DNA from: Beroe ovata
Lineage: Eukaryota; Ctenophora; Nuda; Beroida; Beroidae
Assembly (NCBI GenBank): GCA_946803715.1
Contig: CAMPET010000242.1
Location: 13,995-77,994 of the forward strand
DNA length: 64,000 nt
Direction of reading: 5' to 3'
Shown here: positions 12,126 through 26,610 of the stretch, piece after piece
How positions within the stretch are numbered: position 1 is the first letter of the stretch
How the letters are laid out: every line of letters starts with the position of its first letter
Made by a program: the position numbers and the translations under genes
Notes under the pieces: model-generated
Told to the model about the DNA's origin: nothing
The model's input: the letters and a program-made list of their open reading frames with translations, nothing else
Databases searched by the model: none

Positions 12126-12674
12126 GATCTGTCATCGAATCGATGGACAATGCAAGCGTCGTCAAAACTTAATGTTTTGTAATGTTTCACCGCGCCGTTT
12201 TGTATTTAACGCACTTGCACTGTTTAGTGTTTAAGTGTTTAGTGTTTTTTACGCGGGCGTAATCAGAATTTAAATTCTTGACATGACATAGAAAAGAACG
12301 TTCATGCTGCATTGAGGCGCATTTCGATGAAGCCCGCGTATTTGTAGAAGCATGTTAGATGTTCTGTTGCAATTTAATTACGGAAAATATCGAGTTTAAT
12401 TAAATTGAATGAATAGCATGCCTTGATCATGGATGTTGTTGGTTGATATATGTTAATAAATGATAAATTGAATATCATTGCTGGATGTTATATGTCCCTA
12501 ATTCTTGCTACAAATTTTGAAATTTTACCTTGAAACAACTAGATATTTAATTACTTCAACCAGCTCCATAATAAAGGCCCTTTATTTTTATGAAGACATC
12601 ACTTATATATATCACTTTGGTTGCTAGTTGAATTTAATTTTGTTAGATAATGATTTCTGCTATTCAAAGGTTGG

Positions 12675-13034
12675 ATGTCAGATAATTTCGTGTCAGGTAA
12701 GCTTAAACTCAAAGGTGTTAAGGAGGGTAAAGTGAAGAAGAAGAAAAAGAGTAAGTCAGTTAAGGATAAAGATATATTAGCAGAAAAACTTCTGAAAGTG
12801 AATGCTGCAGATGATGCCACGGTTGCTGAGGATAAAAAGGAGGGTCAGTCTGAGCGAAAAATAACTAAAACAAAAGCTGAAATTGCTTTCATGAAGGCAA
12901 AGCAGAAAAGTGAGGGTGATAAGATTTTGAAGAAAGCTCAGACGTCTCATAAGGAACGAGTTGAACAGTTTAATGAACATTTGGATAACCTCATTGAGCA
13001 TTTTGATATCCCTAAGGTCAGTTGGACCAAATAA
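12675..13034 (+). CDS. FAM32A: FAM32A homologue, spliceosomal exon-ligation factor (119 aa)
   Basis: A small, very basic single-exon protein. The N-terminus GKLKLKGV followed by a Lys-rich stretch (KVKKKKKSK) matches the family's PLKLKGV...KKKKK pattern. The C-terminus is the diagnostic part: ILKKAQTSHKERVEQFN, then HLDNLIEHFDIPKVSWTK at the very end. Family members are about 112 aa. In human post-catalytic spliceosomes FAM32A reaches into the active site and supports exon ligation; that role is established knowledge applied by homology. The gene is the first of four same-strand genes; RFC4 begins 288 bp after its stop. A weak acceptor-like AAAG lies 5 nt before the ATG. Confidence 0.92.
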   Translation: MSDNFVSGKLKLKGVKEGKVKKKKKSKSVKDKDILAEKLLKVNAADDATVAEDKKEGQSERKITKTKAEIAFMKAKQKSEGDKILKKAQTSHKERVEQFNEHLDNLIEHFDIPKVSWTK

Positions 13035-13322
13035 TCTGTCAGGATTGTATACCATGAAAGAACAGAACCAGCTTGATCTGTAATGATGGAAAATTGATTC
13101 CACATGATTGAAAGAAGAACTGACAGTAATAGAAATATACAAGACATTATTGTAGCATCATGAACAGCTTTGTTTCGAATATTTATGATTTTATGACGTT
13201 TTGTGATCAACATAAGTACTGAGGATCTTGAGCATATTAATTTGAAAAGCTGAAGATTTTGGGTATAAATTGGAATTTTGATATTCCTAAATGACACATG
13301 TTTTCAACTTTATGCCCTTAGT

Positions 13323-14381
13323 ATGGATGCCTTCCTACAGGGGAGATCTGGAGTCAAGCCGAAAGTGACAGCCAACAATGAAGCCCAAGGAGTAAATCAA
13401 TTCATACCATGGGTAGAAAAATATCGACCCAAAACAGTCAATGATGTGTCACACCAAGAAGAAGTTGTTTCAGTATTAAAAAAATGTCTTGAGGGTGAAG
13501 ATATACCAAATTTATTGTTCTATGGCCCTCCAGGCACTGGTAAAACATCCACCATCCTTGCTCTTACACGGCAAATGTTTGGTTCTGAATTCAAAGACCG
13601 TGTACTAGAGCTGAATGCTTCAGATGAGCGTGGCATTCAAGTAGTGAGGGAAAAGATCAAATCATTTTCTCAGATTGCTGTTAATGCTCGGGTAGTCAAA
13701 GGTCTCAAAATTCCTGCTATCAAAATAGTTATTCTTGATGAAGCAGACAACATGACTGATGCTGCTCAATCTGCACTGAGACGTACAATGGAAAAGTTTA
13801 CCAGAACAACTCGTTTTTGTCTCATTTGCAACTATGTCAGCCGGATCATAGCGCCTATCACATCTAGATGTGCTAAGTTTCGATTCAAACCCCTTGACAC
13901 TTCTGTTCTTGATGAGAGGATACGACATATATGCCAAGAAGAGAAATTAAACTGTTCAGATGAGGTGATAGAAAACATTCGTCAAACAAGTGGTGGTGAC
14001 CTGAGAAAAGCTATTACATATCTCCAGAGTTCAGCACGGTTGAAGTCGGGTGAGCCTATAGAAAAACAAGACATACACGATATAGCTGGAGTTGTACCTC
14101 AATCTGTGGTCGAACAACTGGTGACCCTCACAAAGTCGGCAAGTGTAACTAAGCTCCAAATTGGTGTGGAGGACATTATGAACGACGCCTACAGTGCATC
14201 TCAGATAATAGATCAGCTCCATGACATAATCCTGGATGATGCCTCTCTTTCAGACAAGCAAAAGGGTATAATAATGGAACAACTATCGATTTCAGACAAG
14301 TGCCTCCTCGATGGAGCAGATGAATACTTGCAAATCCTCAGTATTGGAACAATCATCATGAACCAATACAGCAGTTCCTAA
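13323..14381 (+). CDS. RFC4: Replication factor C subunit 4 (intronless, 352 aa)
   Basis: AAA+ clamp-loader small subunit that loads PCNA at primer-template junctions. The start is MDAFLQG, aligning with MQAFLKG of vertebrate RFC4; a TTAG acceptor-like site ends 1 nt before this ATG. Features in order: PWVEKYRPKTVNDV (RFC box II), Walker A GPPGTGKTST near residues 68-77, LNASDERGIQVVR, Walker B ILDEAD near 137, sensor-1 region ICNYVSRI, the SRC arginine-finger motif near 180, FRFKPL, GGDLRKAIT (sensor 2), and a C-terminal collar domain. RFC2 and RFC5 are alternatives, but the N-terminus and the FRFKPL/ADEYLQ segments favour RFC4. It lies 246 bp before WDR4. Confidence 0.94.
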   Translation: MDAFLQGRSGVKPKVTANNEAQGVNQFIPWVEKYRPKTVNDVSHQEEVVSVLKKCLEGEDIPNLLFYGPPGTGKTSTILALTRQMFGSEFKDRVLELNASDERGIQVVREKIKSFSQIAVNARVVKGLKIPAIKIVILDEADNMTDAAQSALRRTMEKFTRTTRFCLICNYVSRIIAPITSRCAKFRFKPLDTSVLDERIRHICQEEKLNCSDEVIENIRQTSGGDLRKAITYLQSSARLKSGEPIEKQDIHDIAGVVPQSVVEQLVTLTKSASVTKLQIGVEDIMNDAYSASQIIDQLHDIILDDASLSDKQKGIIMEQLSISDKCLLDGADEYLQILSIGTIIMNQYSSS

Positions 14382-14627
14382 TCGAGTCTTTGCTGCTTGC
14401 AAAGTTTCAATATATTTCTAAAATTCCAGCACTTTTCGGTGTGAATTTTCACACATTATGTCGAATTTATTATCTTTGTGACGTCTTAATTTTCATTTCA
14501 TCATAATAACTACTAAATTGATGTCTTCCTTGTCTATTTTCCTTCATTCCATGACCCTTTATTCCGAGCCCATAAGCAGTAAGTACATTCCGAATTCTTC
14601 ACATCCCATTACCTGTAGGAGGCCGGG

Positions 14628-16123
14628 ATGTCAGTTGTTCACTATGATAAATTCGGTCGTCGATTCCTCGTTGGCATTGGTCAAGATTTATGTGAGATAG
14701 TGGACGGACGGACGAAGAGTGTTGTGAAATGCGGTGCAGTTCCCACGGATACTGGCGAGAGTAAGGCCGAGGGAGAGGCGTTCATCGCCGGTATTGGGTG
14801 TAACAATGAGTCGATAGTTGTTATCAGCAACAACAAGGTTGTCGAGGTTGTAAACCGGCAGACAAGCAACGTTGTTTCGACTGTGGTGAGTTGTTACTGT
14901 TATTGTGACAACTGAGAATTCGCTATGAAGGCACAATTGGAAGTGTCGTTTGCTCGTTTATTTTGTCATTTGTGCTTGACCCCAACTCCATCACTCAGGC
15001 GAAAAAGCGGCCAACGTCAGTACAAGTTACACCGAGTGCAGTGATAATAAGTGACAAGTCAGGAGATGCGTACAGTTACAACAGCACCGACTTGACCAAT
15101 CAGAAGTATTTGCTGGGTCACGTGAGCGTCATCCTGGATATGGTGATAACTGTGGATGAGAAGTTGCTCATCACATGTGACAGGTTCCTCCAAGTTTCTA
15201 GATTGTGTCGCAAATTGCAATCACTTGATTCAGCGTCTCGAAACAACTCGACCAAACAAAGACTCAATCGAATAAACGTATAAACGCAATCGCCAGGGAT
15301 GAGAAGATAAGAGTATCTCACTTCCCCAACTGTTATAATATCGACAAGTATCTACTCCATCACACTGAGTATGTACTACGTGTTTTGCTGCTCTCTTCCA
15401 CCCTTCTGCTCTCACTCGGCGGTGAGTTATCCACTTTGACCCACCTCACTTCGACCCACATAACATCTACCCAGATATCTTTACCCGCCACACTTGGGCC
15501 ACCCCTCTTTGCGCATCTGGCAAATGGCAGTGAAATTTTGTCTTCAAAACTGTGTAATTCTTGTGACTATTTCCCATTTAATTACTCACGACTCATATCT
15601 CCTTATTTTCTATTTAGGAGACAACCAGCTAGTACTTTGGGACCTCCAGACAGCGACGCCACTGCAGACAATTTCATTGGATACGGGATACTACTCTGGT
15701 GCAGCTACATTCACCTCACCCTACCTCCTCACTTGTTCGTCACGACGACTCGACAACTCGGCGCCACCGACCGGTCACGTGACTGTTTACAGATTGTCAC
15801 ACTCACCCGCTCTTCTTGCACAAACATCGGAACTATCGCTTCCCCATGAGATTGTGAGCTGTGCAGTATCCAGTGACAAGGTTGTGTTAGTGACGAGCGA
15901 ACCTAACGTTGTTATGTTTGATTTCGTGGACGGAGTCTTGTCAAATGAGCGGACGATACACGGGGAGCATGACTTAGCACACTTTGTCGCACCAGTTCAA
16001 CTTGAGAGTACTAAAGTCAGTCGGACAGCCGGATTCAAGGAGTATTTCGAGAGGAAGCGTAAGAGGATTGAAGAGGAAAATGTTAAGGAAGAATCATCGA
16101 AGCCGCTTTCGGCCAAAGGATGA
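14628..16123 (+). CDS. WDR4: WDR4, non-catalytic subunit of the tRNA m7G methyltransferase (4 exons, 357 aa)
   Basis: Exons: 14628-14885, 14999-15183, 15297-15421, 15618-16123. WDR4 (yeast Trm82) is the WD40 scaffold that with METTL1 makes 7-methylguanosine at position 46 of tRNA. Recognisable family segments are SDKSGDAYSY, LLGHVSVILDMVITVDEKLLITCDRDEKIRVSHFP, LLHHTEYV, LLSLGGDNQLVLWDLQT and a basic C-terminus (ERKRKRIEEEN) typical of the family. Human WDR4 is 412 aa, so this is somewhat shorter, and the WD repeats are divergent. A TGTAG acceptor-like site lies 9 nt before the ATG. Intron phases join exactly. SARNP follows 327 bp downstream on the same strand. Confidence 0.9.
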
Positions 16124-16450
16124 TGAATTATGATCTGTCAGTTTTTTTATTCAATTCAGCATCCAAATTTTGTTCTGAATTGGTATTGGGATGTGATGTT
16201 ATTACAGTTTTAGAATCATATTTGGAGAAATCTGTTCAAGTTTCCTTCCCCTCGTACATATTATTCTTGTAAAGCAATTCCACCCTTCCAAACGTTGCTC
16301 ATTCATGATACAAAATAAGCAGGTACTGTTCTCTACGTAGCCATATACTATCCCTGTACACTGTGCAGTGCAAACTTATTTCACTACATCGACACGACGA
16401 CTACATCGACACTGCGTCTGCTGACACTCTGATTTTCTCTTATTTAGGCA

Positions 16451-17380
16451 ATGTCTGATATGGAAGCCACTCCCTTGGATCACGAGGCTGAAGCCACAGA
16501 AACACCTGCCGAAGTGCCGGAAAACACCGGCGAGGGGGAGGGAACGGAGGATCAGAACGGTGACGAAATTGAGATGGGGGAAGACGATGAGGAAGAAATG
16601 ACCGTTGATCTCGATGCTCTGCCAAAGATGAAGGTGGCTGAATTGAAAGATATTCTGAAGGCGCTGGATCTACCCACCTCGGGAATCAAGACAACGCTCA
16701 TCGAGCGGATACAGCATCATTTTGCGGAGGAGGATCAGCAGGAGGAAGTGGCGGCAGAGGAGAAAGTGGCGGAGACCGAAGAGAAGGAACTGTTGAATGA
16801 GGTCGAGGAGGCAGCGCCTGAGTATATAGAGGTGAAGAAGTCGGGGGAGGAGGTGAAAGAGGGAGAACAAGCGCCAGCAGCCACCGCCGCCGCCGCGGCA
16901 GTTATCAAGGTGAGCAACGAAAAGGAGAAAAGTGATGAAGAGAAAAAGAAAGATCGGGCAGAAAAGTTTGGGCTACTCTCGGATGATGACAAGAAAGAAA
17001 AGAGAGCAGCCAAGTTTGGTGTCGATACCGATAAATCGATTGAGTCTAAGAAAGAGGAAAGAGCAGCCAAGTTCGGCATCAATACTCCCAATTCGTTAGC
17101 AGATAAGAAGGCCCAGCGTGCTGCTAGGTTTAGTAATTCAACTTCCTCTGTACCAATTGGAAACAGTGGTCTCGAAGATGAAAAACTGAAGAAGCGCAGA
17201 GCTCGTTTCAACTTGGAGTCAGAGCCCGTTGCTAAAAATGCAAAACTTGTAACCCTAGATGAAGTTTCAGAGAAGTTGAAAGAAAAAATCGAATCAGGTT
17301 CAACGCAGGTGAATCTCAGTGCGGGCTCGCTGTCGCTTGAAGAGAAGAAAAAGTTGCGGGCACTTAAATTTGGTGCATAA
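16451..17380 (+). CDS. SARNP: SARNP/CIP29/Tho1-like SAP-domain mRNA-export protein (intronless, 309 aa)
   Basis: An acidic N-terminus (residues 1-55) precedes a SAP domain (about 58-92: ALPKMKVAELKDILKAL, then LPTSGIKTTLIERI), then an acidic and Ala-rich linker, and a C-terminal half with six spaced motifs of the form RAxxF: RAEKFG, RAAKFG, RAAKFG, RAARFS, RARFNL and RALKFG. SARNP/Tho1 acts with the THO/TREX complex, and its repeated RxxKFG-type motifs are known to contact the DEAD-box ATPase UAP56/DDX39B. Human SARNP is about 210 aa, so this is a longer version. TTTAG ends 3 nt before the ATG, a strikingly short leader. No AATAAA was seen close after the stop. Confidence 0.87.
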   Translation: MSDMEATPLDHEAEATETPAEVPENTGEGEGTEDQNGDEIEMGEDDEEEMTVDLDALPKMKVAELKDILKALDLPTSGIKTTLIERIQHHFAEEDQQEEVAAEEKVAETEEKELLNEVEEAAPEYIEVKKSGEEVKEGEQAPAATAAAAAVIKVSNEKEKSDEEKKKDRAEKFGLLSDDDKKEKRAAKFGVDTDKSIESKKEERAAKFGINTPNSLADKKAQRAARFSNSTSSVPIGNSGLEDEKLKKRRARFNLESEPVAKNAKLVTLDEVSEKLKEKIESGSTQVNLSAGSLSLEEKKKLRALKFGA

Positions 17381-18030
17381 TATGATTATTGAGTATCTGT
17401 CGAGAGAGACTGCCGTTGAAATTCAATTTCTTTTAGACTTGTTTACAATTTATACGTTCAATAACAGAAGCCCTGTACCACCGACATTTCACTGAAACAA
17501 ATCCTTCATGAGGAAATTGTATGGTATTTATTCAGATAATACTTTCCTGTTTTCATCTCCATCTGAAGATGTGATTTTCTGTTTTCAGAATGTACCAATA
17601 ACGCGGGAATATCAGAATTCGCGTGACGCGCTAGGTAAATTTGAAGAATCAAGGACAAGTTGTCATCATAACACGCGCGTAGTTTTAGACGCGCGCACTG
17701 AGTTCACTCGAAGGGCGACATAATTTCCCTATATACTATGGCATCGCGTTTTGCATTGTGCCTATGTGATATTAACCCGACATCCGTAGGTGAATGGAGC
17801 ATAAATACTGTCATGTTCATCAACAGAGAAACATAATAGCAGAATTTTTACATCAATCAGTCTCAAATATATCAAGATCAATTGAAAAAGTAAATTATAG
17901 GTGAGCTTCATATTCGTATCAACAAAAACATGCTATAGAGCCAGGATGTTCCCACGTTGCATGACCCAACCTTCATTTCAGAGAGTAGAATAGGGGCGCG
18001 TAACGACTAACGTGTGCACAAGCCGGGACA
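17381..18030. other. Intergenic, with a partial copy of the GC-rich repeat
   Basis: No gene seen. The block 17946-18022 (TTCCCACGTTGCATGACCCA, then GAGTAGAATAGGGGCGCG...ACGTGTGCACA) matches segments at 28325, 28686-28795 and, inverted, 46150-46255. Confidence 0.65.
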
Positions 18031-19289
18031 CTAGACGTCTAGGACACATCCACCGCAATTAAGCAAAGGTTTGGTGGTGCGACCACCGTTTTTAAGTGGT
18101 AGTGGAGGTTCGGAACATACACAATATTTTGGACATCCATATTCACCATGTGCATTGTCGAACACTTGAACATAGTGACTGCTACTTATATCAACATACC
18201 CTAGAACGCGGTCCCAGTTTTGGAAGCGACATAATCGAGGACACGCCCTTTTCGTGCAAGCAGCCGTTCCATTATCCATACAGCGACATCTATTGCACCC
18301 ATCAAAGTAACTCTCCCCTGGGAATGCACGAGTCGTGATCCCACTGACAGACCCATCGTTGGTTGTGTAAAGGCAGCAATCTCTCGCGGTGCACTTCATT
18401 AAACCTGTATAATTTGATCATGACATTCGGATTACGACAACTATAATACCAGAACCATGATGTTCTATTGTTGTTCTGTCTATACACTATCGTGTATGGC
18501 GGATCAGGAGGCTCACCTGGAATTTTATCTCTGAAAAATGGAATTTGACCCTTCTGCTCCGCACGTGGATCACAGGGCTCATCTTAGGTGAGCCTTCTGA
18601 TCCACGTGGCGCTTCTCTGGGGTCAAGTCAAAATTCGATGATCACTCAAATCCAATTTGACCCCAGGGAAGCGCAACGTGGATCAGAAGGGTCACCTAAG
18701 TGAACTCAGTGATCCACGTGTATGGATCAGAAGGGTCAAATTCTATTTTGCCGTGTGACCCTCCTGATCCACACGTGGATCACAGGGTTCATCTTAGGTG
18801 AGCGTTCTGATCCACGTTGCGCTTCCCTGGGGTCAAATTGGATTTGAGTGACCCTCCTGATCCACCTAAGGTGGATCAGGAGGATCACCGAATTTTGACT
18901 TGACCCCAGAGAAGCGCCACGTGGATCAGAAGGCTCACCTTAGATGAGCCCTGTGATCCACGTGCGGAGCAGAAGGGTCAAATTCTATTTTTCAGAGATC
19001 AAATTCCGGGTGAGCCTTCTGATCCGCCATAATCGTGTATCGATGAATGACAATTGATTCATTAATTATAACCAACATACGTACCATCTTCTCCGCAGAC
19101 ACAATCTTCACAACCTCTCTTAACCTCTTCCCCGACTCGTAAACGTTGCAAAGCACCCCAATTGCAGAAGGTGTCGACTGGTGGCCATGAAAGCCACCAT
19201 TCTTTCAGTTCGTCAACGCTGATTTCGTCTGCGGTCTGTGCTGCACTGATCGCGAAGATCAGGATCATGATAGGCAAGGGTAGCTTCAT
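18031..19289 (-). CDS. Secreted Cys-rich protein with pacifastin/VWC-like repeats (2 exons, 192 aa)
   Basis: Exons on the minus strand: 19289-19085 and 18404-18031. The N-terminus MKLPLPIMILIFAISAAQTA is a clear signal peptide. Two Cys clusters follow. The first is split by the intron (CNWG...GCEDCVCGEDG then LMKCTARDCC). The second reads GCNRCRCMDNGTAACTKRAC, which fits the pacifastin light-chain pattern C-N-x-C-x-C-x3-G-x3-C-T-x3-C. A C-terminal CPKYCVC/CGGC tail adds more cysteines. Pacifastin domains are serine-protease inhibitors known mainly from arthropods; a VWC-like domain is the alternative, so I do not assign activity. GT-AG intron, phase correct. The ATG follows directly on a TTCAG acceptor-like sequence (0 nt). 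The 680-bp intron carries a fold-back element. Confidence 0.68.
18495..19031. mobile_element. Fold-back (long inverted repeat) element, about 537 bp
   Basis: Almost the whole element is one imperfect palindrome centred near 18765. It starts TATGGCGGATC and ends GATCCGCCATA, and the two arms stay complementary across about 260 bp. Inside each arm are further short palindromes built from GATCCACGTGGATC-like and GGTGAGCCTTCTGATCC blocks. It is flanked by the direct repeat ATCGTG (18489-18494 and 19032-19037), consistent with a 6-bp target-site duplication. It codes for nothing I can see. It sits in the intron of the gene on the minus strand. Confidence 0.85.
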
Positions 19290-19747
19290 CTGAACATAAT
19301 ATGGTGGTTAAACGATAGAAGAGGGGAGAAAGTGGAGAGAAGTAAAATAGAAGATCAGACAAATGGATGGAGACATGAATTAGACGAAGTGGTGAAGCCG
19401 CATATTCTGTTTCCTAAAAACTAGTTTTCATTGAGCCTGATGCTGAATATAAAGAGCGACTGGTAGATAATTCTATTTGAGTTATCGCAAATTCTTATTC
19501 ATGCATCCGGTTCATTAACTTAGGTTACAAAGATAAGAATTTACAATTACAGTTTATGAGAAATATTCTTTGTATATCGTCACCACTGATGAAGTGCCTG
19601 TAATCATCCGTAAACAAATTGGTCGAACATGCATGTTCGCCCTGGAATGCGCTCACCTGAGGGAGAAACATAAGTTTCACAATTCTATCGATCGAATGGA
19701 AAAAAAGTGATTCGGATGCCGAACGCAACACATCATTATCAATACGA

Positions 19748-20040
19748 ACTTATATGTTTTTGCGTCATCCAGACAAGGGGCCAAAGTGGAAGTCTGAAAT
19801 GTGAAAGACGAGCTTTTCAGGATGAAGGCATGGCCATGGACGTGGTATATGTGGAGCAATGCTAGTTTTTAACGTACGTACGTACGTTAAAAACGTTACC
19901 ATCGAAGGCTGGAGGCGCGCCTGCGCGCTCGCGTACCGTAAAGCACGCAATAATCAAAATATGTTTCTGCGCCATCCAGACAAGAGGCAAAAAATACAAG
20001 CTCGAAAGGACTTGCACCTTCATCAAGGATTTTTACCTGG
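19748..20040. repeat. Two diverged direct copies of a short block
   Basis: ATGTTT(T/C)TGCG(T/C)CATCCAGACAAG occurs near 19753 and 19960, each followed by a partly similar stretch ending in CAGGATGAAGG/ATCAAGG. Between them is the palindrome ACGTACGTACGTACGT (19873-19890 region). These could be duplicated exons of an unrecognised minus-strand gene, but I cannot support a model. Confidence 0.4.
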
Positions 20041-20741
20041 ATTAAGCCATCAACCTGGATAGTCGCAATCAACTCGAGAAGTAGTATCTGTAGACTCCAT
20101 CTCAAGAAGAAGCATCTGTAGCCCCCAAATCAAGAAATATCCATGGTATCTGTAGCAGCAAATTCAAGCAGTGGTAGCTTTGGCTCTCAGAGGATCATTT
20201 AATTTCTTGAATTCAAACATAGTTTGAGCTGCAGCAGTGTTAAATGTCGTTTGTCAAATCACACTACTCTACGTATTATTGAATTGTACTAGTAGATTAA
20301 ACAGTCCAAATTCCATGTGATTTTCAAATAGACTTGATGAATTGGTCGATATTAGGCCGTACACGTTCAAACAACGCGGATTTTCGTACTCATCCGGGAT
20401 GGGAGAATGTCAAACTAGACCGGTTTGACGTAGACTAAAGACACCCAAACAAGTATGGCAGGACAGAGTGACAGTGCACTGTCAAATGCCCACGGAGTCA
20501 TTCGCCACGAGGAAGACAGGTGACGGGTGTGATAGACAGTACGTCGGGATTATGGTAGTGCAAGCGAATTCGTGGATACTGTCATTATCTTCCATAATTT
20601 CCACGTATAATTCAAGAATTTATACGTGTTCATAGATGTCACCAAAGCATCATGAAAGCATTTTTGATAGCATCCCTTTTTCAGCAATATTAAAACAACA
20701 TGAAGACAACATACTTACTTTTTTGATACTTTTTGAGGGGT

Positions 20742-21506
20742 TTGACAGGGATTGCAACTGGATTCAGCGTCAGGCGCATACTCCATTTCCTCCAGCAGCA
20801 CACCAATCGAGCAAGGAGTTGCCATTAGGAGGGGTGTATCCTTTAACAGGTGGCTTGTCGGGGAACTGATTTAAGAAACTGCCTAGCACAGCTTTGAAGG
20901 GTTCTAGCAGGGTGATTGAATTTACACTCTTCGGAAGAACATTCCACAGTCGCGCAGCTTTTATGGCAAATGAGTTATCATAAGCTGTTGAGTAGGAGCT
21001 CTGCGCCTGATGGTTAAGCTTTGGGATGGTGATCCTGGTCCCAAGTCTCAGTGAGGTGTAAAATTTCAACCCTATGTTGTTTGGAGCAATGCCGTGGTAC
21101 ATTTTCCAAACATGTATAATTGAGTAGCGCTCTCTTCTACGCTGCAGTGATAAGAGCTTAAGTCGTGAAAGTCGCTCCCAGTAATCCAGTTCCCGAAGTC
21201 CATTTATCTTCTTGGTGAACTGTTTCTGAACATTCTCTATCGTCTGAATGTCAGATATCTTAGATGGATTCCACAGTGGGCAGCAATACTCCAGTTTGCT
21301 CCTCACTAGTGACTTGAAGAGGGTCATCATTGTGAGCATTGATCGGTCCCTAAATGCTCCCAGTGTCCAGGCTGCCATTTTCCTCGCTTCAGCGGTCATC
21401 CTGTTAACGTGGTAAGTCCAGGAACAGTCGTCTGATAGGTAAACACCCAGGTCTCTTGTGAAATTGGACGCCTCCAAAATGTTCCCGTCAGTCGTGCAGT
21501 ACTGTC
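20742..21506 (-). mobile_element. 3' end of a non-LTR retrotransposon (reverse transcriptase C-terminal part)
   Basis: The minus strand encodes about 235 residues (21477-20770) typical of the C-terminal part of jockey/CR1/L2-type ORF2: LGVYLSDDCSWTYHVN, then RSMLTMMTLFKSLVRSKLEYCCPLWNP, IENVQKQFTKKI, RRRERYSIIHVWKM, and the AARLWNVLPKSV tail. The palm domain with the FADD motif is absent, so the copy is 5'-truncated or interrupted by the N at 21507. The 3' end of the element lies near 20742 on the minus strand. Confidence 0.85.
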
Positions 21507-21507
21507 N

Positions 21508-21661
21508 TGACAGGGATTGTAACTGGATTCAGCGTCAGGCGCATACTCCATTTCCTCCAGCAGCACACCAATCGAGCAAGGAGTTGCCATTAGGAGGGGT
21601 GTATCCTTTAACAGGTGGCTTGTCGGGGAACTGATTTAAGAAACTGCCTAGCACAGCTTTG
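21508..21661 (-). mobile_element. Second copy of the same retrotransposon 3' end, truncated
   Basis: This segment repeats 20742-20898 almost exactly (for example GACAGGGATTG, then AACTGGATTCAGCGTCAGG). It begins right after a single N at 21507 and stops being similar at 21661. It is either a real 5'-truncated neighbour or an assembly join through a repeat. Confidence 0.8.
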
Positions 21662-21994
21662 ACATGTACAACATAGTGAGACAAGACTATGCAGGCGAAT
21701 ATATTATACGAATATAGTCGTGGAACCTAATCACTCATCATTCTTGCATGAACAGTATAGAGCAGTGGGCCGAAACCTCTCCGTTCTCTCTTGCAACCTG
21801 CTGATACTGTGATCCAAATCGCAGTTGACAGGAGAGGGCCTTACATCTGTAGGGTAACTGCTGATGATTCGCAGTTTAGATTCATCCCTCTCTTATGTCA
21901 ATCCTTGGATTAGAAAATCTATATCCAGTATTTCACTGTGTTTACAGTATACCCATACACTTCTATAGATAAGACTTTGGATTGGGTTACGAAA

Positions 21995-22274
21995 ATGGCT
22001 TCATTCTCGAGCGACGAGCATCATTCTAGATTTAAAATTCGAGGCTTGGTAATCAATGAGTTGAGGTGAGTGGTGATTTTACTTTATTGATGACGGATTA
22101 TCTATACAGCTCTTATTTTGACCATCTTCTCAATACACCAGATTCCTAGAAGGACGAATAACTGTCGGCTCCGATCATCCAGTATCCGTCCAACATGGAA
22201 AAAGTCCCGTTTGTACGAGAGAGCCGCCGTTCAAAAAGACAGGTATCTGTCAATCAGAGGCTATTCCACATTGA
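21995..22274 (+). CDS. Possible small two-exon gene (67 aa)
   Basis: Exons 21995-22065 and 22142-22274 would be joined by a good GT-AG intron. The protein would begin MASFSSDEHHSRFKIRGL and continue ELRFLEGRITVGSDHP before ending at a TGA. The LEGRITVGSDHP part faintly recalls the start of an FHA domain, but the product is far too short for one. A CTTCTATAG acceptor-like site lies 27 nt before the ATG, as at other genes here. Coding potential is unproven; it may be a fragment. Confidence 0.33.
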
Positions 22275-22324
22275 TCTCTGACTGAGACACGGTGACTCCA
22301 GCTCTTAGCTTTACCTCATCTTGC

Positions 22325-22440
22325 ACTCTGTCACCCGTTCCCGAGCATACTGTCACCACTCTGTCACCACTCTGTCACCACTCTGTCACCCGTTTTCGAG
22401 CATACTGTCACCACTTTGTCACCCGTTTCTCTCATCATAA
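22325..22440 (+). repeat. Tandem CTCTGTCACCA array upstream of the TSP1/EGF gene
   Basis: Units of about 12 bp (CTCTGTCACCA) with longer higher-order units (TGTCACCCGTT...GAGCATAC) lie just upstream of the CCCCTACAG acceptor-like site at the start of the next gene. Confidence 0.85.
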
Positions 22441-22452
22441 CTCCCCTACAGG

Positions 22453-26610
<4,158 letters not shown>

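Noticed and set aside
13278-13322. N-terminal extension of the RFC4 frame
   Set aside because: No ATG; the ATG at 13323 aligns with the family start and follows an acceptor-like TTAG.
16735-17211. Long minus-strand frame opposite SARNP
   Set aside because: Shadow of the SARNP Lys/Glu/Ala-rich coding sequence; composition (Ser/Phe/Leu) is that of an antisense frame.
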